DNA of 64,000 nucleotides from Lytechinus variegatus (Eukaryota > Echinodermata > Echinoidea > Temnopleuroida > Toxopneustidae), in assembly GCF_018143015.1 (NCBI RefSeq), contig NC_054753.1, positions 29,095,462-29,159,461 of the forward strand, read 5' to 3'. The number at the start of each line of letters is the position of its first letter. Within the stretch, counting starts at the first letter, position 1. Below, piece by piece: positions 30,580-43,754 of this stretch. Under the pieces are notes generated by a model, which was given only the letters and a program-made list of their open reading frames with translations, was not told where the DNA came from and searched no databases. The position numbers were made by a program, and so were the translations under genes.

Positions 30580-33090
30580 AGCATGTTAAGTGAATCACTG
30601 GCTATTTTTGTATTACCTTTTTATTCAGTTGATCCTCAAAAAATCTTTGAGACTTTTTTAGAGCTACTAATACCCCCCCCCCCCTCAAAAAAATGAAAGT
30701 TAGGTCTTGTTTTTGACATAGCCCAGTGATACAAGTATAAAATATGAATAAGGATGTCCTATTCAGAGTATGAATGATAATACATTTAAAGGAGAAAAAA
30801 AACACTAAAAGAGACAAAATACTGGAATATCATATTTGTTTTAATGATTTGTGCCAAATAAACATATTTGGTATGTACTATACAAACTCAATCTACAAAC
30901 ATAATATCACCATGACCATATACATTATATAAAAAACTTTAATATTGATTTATATAGCTGTACAATCGGATACATTATCAAGGCACAATGTTCATTTACA
31001 GATGACACTGGACGTACAAGTCGAGTTAACAATCAACATGTAGTAAACTTGTTAAAATGCCAAATCTAAATAGCTGCCAAAAGCTGCTTTTAAATATTGG
31101 TCACATTTTTTCCGGCTGATTGATAGCTATTATGTGGTGCCGTGTCACTATCAGAAGAATCTTTGTAAATTTAGAGGTATCCAGGGAAATGATGATTATG
31201 GAATCATACATGTACATTGTAGGTACTGGTAAAATCAAGTTACATTTATGTACATTTCCTTTCCTTGTCATATGATATATTCTTGTCTACCTTTCGTTAT
31301 GGGCAATTTTTTTAATGCACAAAATGGAGGTGACACGACATATGCTCCTGCGACATTTACTTGGGTCTTGATATCTCAGAGGGCATAGTGTAAGAGTTAT
31401 GATTGTGTAGAGTTTTTGGTTCAGAATAATGTAGAGATAAGGATTAGGGTTTATTTATTTTTTGAGGTTAGGTTTTATATTTGGCTTAACATGCGGATTT
31501 TCCATCGGAGCAATTGTTGCCTGAGCAAATGTCATGAAATCAAAACAAAGTCATACAAAGTTTTACTTGTGAGGAAATAGGACGGAAACAGACACCCCCT
31601 TATTAAATAAAGGATTTTAAATCACTTTTGATCACACAGGGTATTAAGAATATGAACACTTGGTAAAAAACAAAAAAAATTGATGAAATTTGTATATATC
31701 ACAACACTTCGTAATGACAAAACGTAGTGTTTGGTTGAAAAAATCTAGATCATCAACATCCTCTGCCAAATTAAGGATCTTGACGTAGATAAAGGAGAGG
31801 AACATCTGTCGCTAGCTGACACGCCCATACAGCCTTGTAATAACAAGCACATACATGTAATATTATCAAAGATCTTGTTTACGACAAGGGGACATTGGAA
31901 AACATCCTTCTTATCCCACACAACACTAATTACATAGCAGAGTACAGGAAACTGGAAAGAAAAAAAAACAAACAGCATTTCTGATTTTCTGCGATGCACT
32001 TTTGATGCCTCCCAATCTCAAACACAATTATAATGGAGATACAAACAGATTATCTCTATGATTATACTTATGAAAAAATCTTGTTCATGACAAGGTGGGT
32101 TATGAATTATGAGGAATATTAGAGCTATATCTCCCTTACCCCCACACACTAATTATATTAATAGCGAAATTCTGATTTCCTGTCATAAATTTTCCACACC
32201 TTTTAATTGTTTCATGTGTTGCCAAATAATACTATGAGAGGAAAGAAAACAAAATAAATCAACCAACCCAGAAAAAAAAACTTAATACATATAAATGAGC
32301 AATGTGCATACACCTTCAAGTTTTTCAGTTGCAAATTGTAACATGCTTTCCTTACTTTCAAGCAGGACTTTCAGTTTACACCAAAATAAATGCTAATACT
32401 GGTACAATATATACAAAGATAAAACATACACAAAAAATTGCTTCATATACAAAGGGAAATGGGTGGAGCCGTAATTTGAAGAAAAGCGAAAGAAAAAGGA
32501 AGTGACATCACAAGACATCAAAATGCGATCACCAAGCACGTCAGACATATATTTCACTCATGAATCACATTCTGTACAAGAAATTGAGCCTATATAATAT
32601 GTGACTGAAAATGACAAACAAAAAACAAACACGAGAGTTATTGAGCAAGTGAGTGGTTACAGGGGACCATACGTATGTTTGCTTTGACATTTAGCACTCA
32701 TTAGAAATTTGTGGTATGCGATTGCAGAAGATATTGTCACTTACATCTAGAGTTTTATTCTTGAAAAGCTTCAAGCAGTACATATGTACATGAAGCAAAG
32801 AACATGGATCGAGAATCGAACAAAAAGTATACTTCCTAATTGACAACCTGAGACATCAAGTGTTTTACAGGGTGGTCATAAGGTAAAAAAAAAAAAAATG
32901 CAAACTTGTGACTGTTTTATGAAAGAGCCCCTTAAGCAGCAGGTGATATCAAGTTTGGTGTTGACATGGTCTTGGTGTTAGACACATTTTTGTAATCAGC
33001 AACATCACCATAGTTCCAAACTTAATAATGAAGAAGGTCTGGGCACTCCAAGTAAGAATCTCACTAGAAGTGCCTAGACCTTTGTTAGTT
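30580..33090. other. Intergenic AT-rich DNA
   Basis: Apart from the repeat at 31325-31552 I see no gene, motif or bounded repeat. Frames are under 90 codons. Confidence 0.45.
31325..31552 (+). repeat. Dispersed repeat, copy 2 (first copy 12045-12262)
   Basis: Shares atctcagagggcata, ttcagaataatgtagagata and acatgcggattttccatc with copy 1, including the final gagcaattg..tcatgaaatc. Same orientation. Confidence 0.55.
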
Positions 33091-33095
33091 TGGTT

Positions 33096-33428
33096 ACACT
33101 TCGTAATTCTGAAGGGTCGTAATTCCGAAGGTTCTTTATTCTGAAGGTTCTTAATTCCGAAGCACGTAAATTGCCTATACCTCGATGTTCGTTAATCCGA
33201 AAACGAAAAAGGGTTTGTTAATCCGAACATTTGTGGCATAATTCCGAAGGTTCGTTTATCCGAAAAGGAAATGAGAGTCGTAATTCCGAAGGTTCTTTAG
33301 TCCGAAAACGAAATGAGGTTCGTAATTCCGAAGGTTCATTAATCCCAGAACGAATGGAACAACGAACCTTATTTCCCTTTCGGATTAACGAACCTTCGGA
33401 ATAACGAAGCGTCGGAATTACGAATGTA
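33096..33428. mobile_element. Fold-back repeat of TTCGTAATTCCGAAGG units
   Basis: Units of the type ttcgtaattccgaaggttc and gttcgttaatccgaaa recur eight or more times on the left. The right end carries the complement (cggattaacgaaccttcgga). Outer ends acacttcgtaatt and aattacgaatgta are inverted. Non-coding and highly self-complementary. Confidence 0.78.
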
Positions 33429-33678
33429 TACAGTTAGTTTTAAGTCTGTACATGTAGGTGGTGAGCAATCAATATTGTGATCCTGTTTTTTTTTGTCAAC
33501 TCAGATTAAGCATTGGAGCTAAATTGTGCTTCAAGTTCAAACACTGTTCAGCACTAACACCAAACTTAATAATCCAGTGATCAAGCATTGGAGCTGGGTA
33601 AGGCAATCTCAATTGAGCTTCAAAGCCAAACACCATATATCAGCGCTAACACCAAACTTGAAATCACACAATGTGTAA

Positions 33679-33885
33679 AGGCATGGTCACACCGCCCGAG
33701 CGTTGTTGGAGCGGTCATGGAGCGGTAGGGAAAGAGGGTTGAATTTCGCTCACAAAATTGGGGAAAAAATTGGAAAAAAAAAAAAAAAAAATCGAAAATG
33801 GTGAACGGTAGCGAGCGGTGATGATTTTTTTTTTCTCTCCGCTCCACGACCGCTCCAACAACGCTCGGGCGTTGTGACCATGCCT
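33679..33885. mobile_element. PIF/Harbinger-like MITE, 207 bp, TAA target site
   Basis: Ends aggcatggtcacaccgcccg and cgggcgttgtgaccatgcct are near-perfect inverted repeats extending about 40 bp. TAA stands on both sides (33676-33678 and 33886-33888). A 3-bp TWA duplication is the mark of PIF/Harbinger. The centre is A/T runs. Confidence 0.82.
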
Positions 33886-34349
33886 TAAAAAACCTAGTGA
33901 GTCTAGGAGACAGGAAATGGGAGAAAAGACACAGATTGACAAATTACAAAGCAAATGTGTCTGAATTGAATGAACCTTTTTAGCTACTCCTGCAAAGGAG
34001 GAGAGTAGAAAGAAGTATTGCCCTCTCCCACAATCAAATTCAAAGACGTAATTCACTGGATTTGGTTGACACACCTTCTGAATATTTACATTGTCGGCCT
34101 ACACCCACATGCAACCAAACATTATACAGAGGTTTACAACTAAATCAAGATGACAAACTAGAATGTTTTCCAATTACAAGTTTTGGATAAAGTGAAATAT
34201 TATGATTCATTGTCAGTTTAGTAGTTTACACAATATACACAACTGTGTAATGTACATAATTGCAGATGTACATGTATGTACACTAAAGCAAAGTGCAGTG
34301 GCAATATCAAGATATCGGTACTTTGAAATGTGCAGCCAGTGTCATCTTA

Positions 34350-34794
34350 GAGGCTGTTCTCACTACGTCCCTAATACCAGTTTACTGGAAACTATTTTAA
34401 CGCGTAGTGAGAACGGTCAAAGTGGTCTTGGAAGCGATCTTCCAAACCAGTTTGGAAAACCACCTCGCAATGTAGTTTTCAAGATCGCTTTGCCTCGTTA
34501 AACTGGTTTTAGCGTAAGTGACACAACCGTTCTTCGGGAAGCGATCTTCGCACAATTTGAGCGCGCTACTCCACACGACAGGTGTAGAAAGCCTATGCTG
34601 CGGTTTCGAATTTCGCACGAACGTGCCACCCCACTGAGAGCGTTTCCATAGCAACAAGAGCGTTTTACGTGAAGTGATTTTGAAAACCACTTTCGTGTGA
34701 TCAAGTGGAAACGCTAGCAAAACGATCTTCCAAACTGGTTTCCTAAATCGGTTTCCGGTAAACTAGTTTTCGAAAGCGTAATGAGAATGGCCTC
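34350..34794. mobile_element. MITE with GAGGC(T/C)GTTCTCACTACG termini
   Basis: Left gaggctgttctcactacg and right cgtaatgagaatggcctc are inverted. Within, ggaagcgatcttccaaacca and aacgatcttccaaactggtt repeat in both orientations. Flanks TTA/AAA differ by one base from a TWA duplication. Non-coding. Confidence 0.75.
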
Positions 34795-34974
34795 AAACAA
34801 TCAACTTCAAATTATGCAGCATCAAGCATCAGACATGAGTACAAACAAGGAAAAACATCAGCTCAGCTGGCCTTGGTAGTTATTACAAATGAGACAAATT
34901 ACAAGAAAAACAGATTACAGCCAAGGGAATCAGACAATTGGCCACTTACAGGGATAATTCAAAATACTGTACAC

Positions 34975-35110
34975 TTGGGAGTCTTGTTTCATCAACATTG
35001 TTGTCCAAAAAGTTGTCAGATCTGATAACTTTCCTTGATTTTGATTGGCTGAGAAGCACTGTTACCATGGTAATTGTCAGAAGTGGACAAAACATCAAAC
35101 AAGTCCACCA
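34975..35110 (+). mobile_element. Fold-back MITE, GTTTCATCA family, copy 3 (diverged)
   Basis: Has gtttcatcaacattgttgtc, agttgtcagatctgataact and gattggctgagaagcactgt. The right terminus is degraded. Confidence 0.65.
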
Positions 35111-35162
35111 AGAAGTCTGCTATACAGTTTTACTCAGTTTATGTACTTTTATACCATATATA

Positions 35163-35982
35163 CAGTGCGTCCCAGAATAAACGAAACCGAGATTTAGCGA
35201 TCATTTATCATAACTTAATCATAAATAGAATAGACAAATGACCTACCAATTTAAAGCTTAGAATCTCCTCTTTCATCTGATATTACTTAGGTTATTTCTT
35301 ATTCACGCATGAGTGAGCAAAAACAATTTGAAGAAAGGATACCAAAAACTCATTTGGAGGGGGGTATCTGGGTTTCAAAAGGAAAACCACATTTTTGAAA
35401 AGTTCAATATCTACTCTTTAATTTGGTACCTCAATTACAGAAAATGGTCAAGAAATAAAAAAGTTCTGGTCATTTAAAATAAGGCTTGTATTTCCATAAT
35501 TTCATGAGATAAATGTGTTTTCACCGGTTTCCCACAGAAGCTTTCGCATGGTGAACAATAGATTTAATGCATGGCTGATCGTCAACAAAACGGAGTGTCG
35601 AGTGAGTTTGAAAGCCAGCCTGGAGAACCTCTTCATTTTATGAAAATATTGAAATTCAAGCCTTATTTCAAATGACCAGAACTTTGTTATTTCTTGACCA
35701 TTTTCTGTAATTTAGGTATCAAATTAAAGAGGAGATATTGAACTTTTCAAAAATGTGGTTTTCTTTTTGAAACCCAGATACCCCCCGCCAAATGAGTTTT
35801 TGATATCCTTTCTTCAAATTGTCTTTGCTCACTCATGCGTGAATAAGAAATAATCTAAGTAATATTAGATGAAAGATGAGATTCTAAGCTTTAAATTGGT
35901 AGGTCATTTGTCTATTTTATTTATGATTAAGTAATGTTAAATGATCGCTAAATCTCGGTTTCGTTTTTTCTGGGACGCACTG
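35163..35982. mobile_element. Mariner-like giant fold-back element, 820 bp, arms ~330 bp
   Basis: Ends cagtgcgtcccagaataaac and its complement at the right (ctgggacgcactg) with TA on both sides (35161-35162, 35983-35984). The pairing continues through tagcgatcatttatcataac, ttggtaggtcatttgtctat, caaatgagtttttg and accagaactttgttatttct, leaving an unpaired centre of roughly 150 bp around 35500-35650. No transposase frame exists. Confidence 0.88.
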
Positions 35983-35989
35983 TATATAA

Positions 35990-38930
35990 TAGCAACTGAA
36001 ATATTCATAAAAACTGAAATATCAGTAGTTATTTTTTTTCTAAATTCATACTGAAATGCTCACATGTACAATGCAAAACCTAAAAATCAGTTTAATTGAT
36101 TTGTGAAATACATGGAGTGCAGGAAAAGGCAAAAGAACCAATACTTGCCTAAAGTAATACAGAGATGATTAAAGGACAAGTCCAGCCAAACAGAAAGTTG
36201 ATTCAAATATTAAAGTAAAACATTTTACATACAAGTACACATGCATGGTAAAGCAATCAAGACCCAGATCCTGATAAAAAAAAAGTCGTCAACAAAGGGA
36301 TAAACAAAGTCATTAAAATGCTGCAGCTTCAATTATGACGTACATGAGGATAAATGCAGGGTAAATGATAATGGAATGGAAACATGGGGCACTTTCTAGA
36401 TTCCAGATGACGTGCAGTACAGAATAACAAAAGGCATAATAAATCCTATTCAATCAATTTTCTATTTTTGAAGTACTTTGTTATCAACTGTGTATAACAA
36501 GGACCTTGGGATCTTGTTATCAGCAGTTCATTAGAGCAGAAATCTCTTATAATTCAGTAGGTAGGCTACAACAATCTAGAGAAAGTAGGCCTCCATGTAC
36601 TTTGTATACAAGTTGAGTTGGAATCTCAATCTCTTAATACTGCATTGAATCTACTGTATTTCAATAATCATTTCTAAAAGTAAGTTTTAATATTCTTTTT
36701 ACAAGTATCAGAACTTTATATACTGAACATCTAGAAATCATTAAACTAAAAAAAAAGGACCAAGTTGCCACATTCAGCATGGCAACCATTCTTGAATTGA
36801 CCCCCCCCCCAAAAAAAAAGACACAAAGTCACCATATCTCTACATAAAGTTTGTCCATTTGAACATCATTTCCTCTGACCAGATTTTCCTGAGTATTTTC
36901 TAGAACTTAATACAAGACATGCATAAAAATTAAAAAATGATATCAAAATGAGTGGGTTGACTTTGAGACAGAGAGAGGAAGCAGCATGACATGATAAACT
37001 TGGAATTAATTTCAACATATTGCATTTTCAGAAAACTTATAAAAAAAAAGTTTCTTGTACAGTACACGAAAGTCTAGGAACTAAAAGATTCTTTCTCTTT
37101 TATAATAATTAGAACATGCTAGGTAGCAATTTAGTGCACAAGACAAGTAGTCTACAAGCACAGACTCAAATTCGACACTTTAACAAATTAATAAACCATG
37201 TCTAGAGTAAAGACTAGACTCCAAACTCTCTGTAAGAGGCAGCCTCAGTACATGACAGAACCTTCATGTAGTCTCATTACTTCAGACTCTATGGTCTGTG
37301 CCTGCAAACTACATACATGTATGTACACTGTACATTTTATACACAATACACAAATTTGTTGATGCACACTTTCCCCCACAAAAATAACAACTACCATTCC
37401 ACCAAATCTTCATTTCCTGACCAAACCACCTTTGTTTGAAATGTAGATCATATCACCACCTTGTAGATATTTTGTTTGAATGGCATACAGTATGTTCAAG
37501 GCAGAAACTGCAAAACAATGGTATACGAAATAGAGAGTGGAAGAGAAGCAAGGAAGTCAAGGAAATGAAAAACTACACTGTACAACACTACAGTAAGACT
37601 CGGAATCAAATTCCTTTCGCCTCAAGCATGTTTTATGACAGGTCAATTTTATGAGGGTATGAAAAGAACAAGTCTTGTGTGCACAACTACTTTATAGTTT
37701 ATACTAGTCTACTCTACATGATACAAAAAGTAGCAAAATACTGAACAAATCAATTTGTCACATTAAATTAGAGGTATAATACAATATTTGTGATGTCTTT
37801 TGATAGTACAATGTAAATGCAGCTGTGAAAAGGGTGTACAATTACAACATAAAGGCTGATGGAAAAACTTGGAAAAATCAGTACATTGATCAAGTCAACA
37901 TCCTATATTAATTTTCAAAGAAACTTTATATATTATTTTCAGAAACACATTTGATACATTCATGCATCATACAGATAAATTACTACATGGAGACAGTAAG
38001 ACATAACATGGAATCCATTTTTTTTCCATTAAAAGACAAAGAATGAAAGAAAGGTACCATTATTGTCTGGGTTCAAGTGAGTCACTTTGAAAACCTTCAA
38101 TTATATTCTGCCTCTGTGCATTCAATGACTAGTGCAAGATAAATAGATTCTATAACCAGGGATAAATTACATACAACTCCTGTGATTCATGATGTGTGCA
38201 CAGTATGACACATTCATAAGAACACATCTATATTTATTCCTCATATTTGAGGTTTTTGAAAAGAATGCTATAAAATTGTGCAAAATTAAAAGAATGACTC
38301 GGGTGATCATTATGATTATTCCAAAGGGAAACCCAAGTATCTAATTTAACCCCATGCACTGTATGTGTCTTAAGATTCTTTAAAGATGACAAACTCAAGA
38401 ATGTGATAAAAGAGAAAACTCCTGCGTGTGTAAGTGTTGAGCATAATTAAAAGCACAAACAGGCTTTGTATATTAACAATACATGTAGCTTCTTTATATT
38501 TGAGATAGGGAAGTCAAGATCCAACATTACAAAGAAACTTCCAGGATTAAAGCTTTGTAGAAATATGAATTTGCAGGCACTCAGTAAAATGGAACATTAA
38601 TCATATGGCTGTACAACTCATACTTGGACTTGGTGGCTAAGACATCATCAAATGTCAAATGTGCATTTTCAAAAAAAAAAAAAGAGAAAAACTCCCTATA
38701 CATGTAGATGCTCAGCTCAATTGCTGGTAAATGATTAGAAATCCAACAAAGTGTTATGGATAATGGGAACATGTACATACTGTATAGCATACAATCTGTG
38801 GACATGAATTAATGACCAGGTGTTCCAAACTTAAGGTGCACTGATTATTAAAAATCAGTTTGGCTTCCTCTTAAAACACTGACCTGATTCTGAACAGAGA
38901 TGGAAAAAGTGAAGTACACGTAGGAAATGT
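35990..38930. other. DNA downstream of CDCA3, nothing recognised
   Basis: This is 3' of the CDCA3 stop and probably includes its 3' UTR; minus-strand AATAAA candidates occur (for example at 38231-38236). Apart from the repeat copy at 37148-37312 nothing is identifiable. At 36174-36200 attaaaggacaagtccagcc resembles one end of the 45574 element. Confidence 0.4.
37148..37312 (-). mobile_element. Short element GTCTGC, copy 3 (diverged)
   Basis: The borders gtagtctacaagcacagact and ggtctgtgcctgcaaactac match the family ends, while the interior is diverged. Confidence 0.45.
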
Positions 38931-38933
38931 CTC

Positions 38934-39247
38934 TCAAATGTTCTCTTTATCAGGAACTGGCTGGTACCTGCTCCCCACACTCTGGACAGCGTACTGATTC
39001 CCCTCGGTCAGCCTCCGCCTCGTCCCCGCTTTCTGGTATGCCACACCCACTTTATGGGTTGAGCCCCCCTGCTGGCGGAGGGCTGGCCGATGGGCTGGGT
39101 TGGGGGAGTCTTCAAGAAGATTCCTGGTAGAGAGGGGCGATCGCTGGCTGGTGGTGGTGGAGATGAACTTGTCCTTGAGGGAACGACGGATGCTGTGTTT
39201 CTTGACTTTGGAAGATGATAGCGGTGACTCAGCTAGGAAGATCAACT
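38934..39247 (-). CDS. CDCA3: CDCA3 terminal coding exon (KEN box)
   Basis: Acceptor atctttcag|agttga. Reads ELIFLAESPLSSSKVKKHSI, then RSPLSTRNLLEDSPNPAHRP and a C-terminus PVPDKENI. The SSK..RSPL..L.DDSP-like order follows human CDCA3. Confidence 0.9.
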
Positions 39248-42200
39248 CTGAAAGATATAAGAGGATTAAATGAAATTTTGAAAAAAAATGTCTTTGTACT
39301 AGAAGGACTATTTCTCTTTATGATAATCTCAAGATTTCTGCCATTGAAGGACTATGCAAAAGACAGTTCAGTGATGGTTTATACTTTTCATCTCTTGCTG
39401 TTTTTCTGTACTGAGTCCAGCGGACACCAATGCACATACATGTAGAAAGCGCTCTAGGCCTACATATAAATGTTATCATTTATCATTTCTATGCATATTT
39501 GGATCTTGTCTTGGGGAGCATACATGTACATTATATCAACATTTTGTTGCCTAACTAGTTGTCAGATCAGATGAATTTCCTTGCTTTTGATTGGCTGAGA
39601 AGCACTGTTACCTCAATTACGGTAACTGTCCGATAAAACAGGACTTGTCGGATGAAATGCCTGACAAGCCTTCATAAAATGCTCCCAGGAAAGCACCTCA
39701 CCCCACTGGCTCAGCCAGTTTTACATAGGCGTATACACCCATTGGGCTGGGTAAATACATGTACATGTATACTCTAATGGCTTTTGGTGGATAAAAAATG
39801 GGGGATTCTCACAAGATGGATATAAATTGCAAAGACTGCAAAATCCAAACTGAGAATTTGACTGATTGTAATATTGCCAACTTCTCAATTCTTGGTAGAC
39901 TTCCCTTATGATCTAGACAACTGTTACTTTTTACTCTTAACCTTGCTGACTTTATTTTGAAAGTGAAACCCCTTTTGCAGATGAAATAATTATCCTTTTA
40001 TAATAATAATATTCCATTTATAAATGCTCAGCACTTCCTGGTATTTAAGAGGTTTTCAAAGCCATATTAGTCATGTGTAACCTTAAGTTGCCTTTTTCTC
40101 AGACAAGATATAAATATAGACACTTTTGTTTTGCTTTCTAAATGCACTAATAGCAGGGAAAATGAGCAAATGATGGAATATCCCACGAATGACTCATTTC
40201 ATTTTGTAGGCATATTTTCACTTTGTATATTTTTTGTGTTGTCACTTTGAAGAAAAAATATGATCAAGGAATAATATTCCTGGTATTGCGTTGTAGTTAT
40301 GTATTGAGTTTTTTTCTAAATGCTATAAAAATATCTTGCAGGCTTTTAAAAGCCTTTTAAACAATGAAAAGTTGCAACATTTCCAAGAAAAAGCATGAAG
40401 TTTTGTTGATAAAATTTGATGATAAAACAGTTTACTGTAGAAATTGCATTCACACAACCAAATTTATACTGTACATTGATTGTATTGGAACAAAATTAAT
40501 TTTGGAAATACATGCAATTTCATGTCATGCAGACAGCATTGCAAAAGTTTGATGACTGCAAAAACAGAATGCTTTTGTCTTTTGGCTTTGATGTCAACTG
40601 TGCAATCACCCTTTCTGCATTTCAGAGAAAAGCAGTCTTGTCGCTAACACATTTGGCCATACAGGAGTATACCCCTCCCCCTCCAAATTCTTCCAGTATT
40701 TTTTTTACTACATGTATTCTTTGTTAGAGATGGACTAAATCATTGTATTGGAATGTTTTCCTCATACATTAAGGGACACCTACATGTACATGTAAAGGCC
40801 TTTGAACAAACCATCCTTTCTCCTGAATAAATTGAAGTATTGACTACAACTGTAGGCCACTATTGACCCATTCTCCTTTCACTTTGCTCACTCAACAGGT
40901 TACTATAATACATGTTTGTAAAGCACAGAACAGGGTTGTCCAGTGTGGTAATTGTGGCGTAGTTGGTTTGTGACTCTCTGTAGTACAATGGGTACAGTGT
41001 ACATGGTGATAAGACCAGGGATATGAGACTTGAAACGGATCCTTTCTCCATATTTCAAAGTTTTGTTTGCCATTTCAACAGAAGCAGGTTGGGCCATACA
41101 TGTTTTTCAAAGAATGAATTGCTTCACTATGGAATTATCTGGAGTACATGTCCCGGGGGGGGGGGGGGGGCCACTTCCATTCACGAGTGGATACCATGCG
41201 CGACCATGGGGTCTCGAAAAGCACCCTAAACACGTAATTTCCATATTCTGAAAATGCACCCCTTAACAAGTATTGGCGTGTCAAACCCTACCCTTAACAA
41301 GTATTGGAAACAAATCGATACTCTTGGCAAATATTCCCTGAAATGAACCCCTAAACAAGTACAGGAATGTTTTATTGTTACGGGTCCTTTGGTTGTCGGC
41401 TTTACCTTATTTGGTTTAGTACGACCCCACCTTCTACACCTAGCGCAAATAGGACTCTAAACACGTAGTGTTGGGGCAAAAAGGACATCCTTTATAAAAC
41501 ATTTTAATTTTGTTTTATCATCCCCGCAAATTCGATCCTAAACACGTAATTTTCCTAGCGAAATAGATACCCTTTTTTCATTATTTTTGTGTTTTTGACA
41601 CCCTTTTCACGTTACGTACGTAACGTGCCCTATCGTGAAAAGGACATCCTTTTTACGTGTTTTTTTGGTCGCGCATGGTATCCACTCGTCAATGTAAGTG
41701 GCCCCCCCGGGGTACATGTACACGTACATACTGATTACAACATTGAATATAGCATGAAACTAAAGTGAAAAACACACAAAGGTAGACTATTACAGTGCCA
41801 CAAGGGCTTAGGGCAATTTGTCCCAAGTTGTGAAAATATCCAACATTATTGCCATGGGCTTCAATATCTTTTGGAATGAGGAGACATCTGCAATTGCCCC
41901 CCCCCCCTACATTTGCTGTATACAGTCTGCTGTGCACATCCTTTAAAGAATACGGGTCTGAATGTGCAGCCAACAATGCGTTATGTACTGAAGGCCCTTT
42001 CGCTTCGCTCAGGAGCAGCAAGCTTTATGAGGGCTAGTCTTTGCGTGGAGACCCACTTGTTGATTATTATTATTATTTATTCGGCAATTCAAAATACATA
42101 AATTACAGTACAACTACAAAACAAATAACACAGTTTCAATCGGGGTCTGTGCCTGCAAACTAGCTCCCCCCCCCCATAGAGAAATCTTATTTTTCGCCTG

Positions 42201-43723
42201 ACATGAACTGAAGTGTTCGTAAGACCTGACCTTTGTGCCGTAAAAAAATGTGTAATGATATCGGGCAGAAAAGCAGGAAATGGTCTCAATTCCTTCATTA
42301 GCATTCAACTGGTATTACTATAAATCCAGGAAGACATCATGTGGCTTCTTCATTAAATTCATGATCATCATTATTTTACATCATTTCTTCAATCAAGTCT
42401 ATATAAAGTTCATTAATAAGCCTTAAGCTGGAATCCCACTTTCAATTTCTGCTATATGGACATGCATAAATTTAATTGCTCTTCTGTACTTCGCAAACAG
42501 GAAATGAACACAATGAATGGGACAATTCTTGAATAAGATCTGGATCTCCCATTTTCTCTACTTTCCTCTTGGAAAACACAAGAATATGTACTTTTGACTT
42601 TTGAGTACATGTGCATGTACATGTAGGCCCATGCTGTAGCGTTGGGAAGAAAACGTATTACCCACAACCACAATGCTTCTGATCATTGATGCTTCCCAGT
42701 TCTCAGTGATAATTTTTCAAGCCAGCCAACTATTGAAGAAGTGGTCGGTCGGGTTTCCTTTTTTAGTTGTTACATGACCATATTATCCATCACTATTACC
42801 ACATATTTTTTCCCTGTGGTATTTATAAAGTTTGAAGACTAACCACAGTAGGGTGCTACATATTAAGCACTTGCCCAATTGCTGGGGCGAGTAAAAGTTA
42901 GAGCCGGACAAGTGTTTTGAAATAAAGACCAAAACTACTTGCCCGAATTGGGCAAGCAAAATTCTCACAGTAGAATGACCGAAATAAGGGTCGATACTTT
43001 GATGCTAATTTTGGTCATGGAAGGTGATCTGTTCATGCCAAAAAGAGAGAAAAATGTCAATGGTTTATAAAAGTTAATAAAACTGCAAAACTTTCTTTTG
43101 AAGAGGTAGAAAAAACTTCCAAGGACTTTTGGGGGCAAGTAAAATAGATTTTTGGGCAAGTATATTCCAACTATTTGAAAATATACTTGCCCGACTGGGC
43201 AAATGCTTCTAAAAAGTTATGTACATGTAGCACCCTGCACAACTAATGCCCACATAAAAATACTCTGTAGACTACACTACAGCGTACATACATGTATGTA
43301 TGTACACTTTAAAATTAATCGACATGAAAAAATTTATTTCAAGGAATCATTACTCTTCCACCTCTCCCATACTGTATTATTATTAATGGGTTACTTTCAA
43401 GTTCCCAATAATCTTGATTTCACTTTCAATATTGATTTTTCATTCTATTCAACCTGGTGCATTCTGAGTAATTGCAATCTAATGCATGCATAGTTTCTGG
43501 CCATGCAAGGCTAATGCATGCAGACTGCATTACAGCTGTTAACCCACTCTGTAATGTAATCTAATCTGATAATCTATTCCCATCTCGCAATCAATCAGAT
43601 TCTAATTTACTGGCATGCATCCCAAGCTGGATATGAAGAATGGCCGACGAAGACGTCCACATCAGTGGCGGATCCAGGTGGGGGTGCCACCCCCCCCCCC
43701 ACTTTAAAGAGCAAAATTATCAC

Positions 43724-43754
<31 letters not shown>

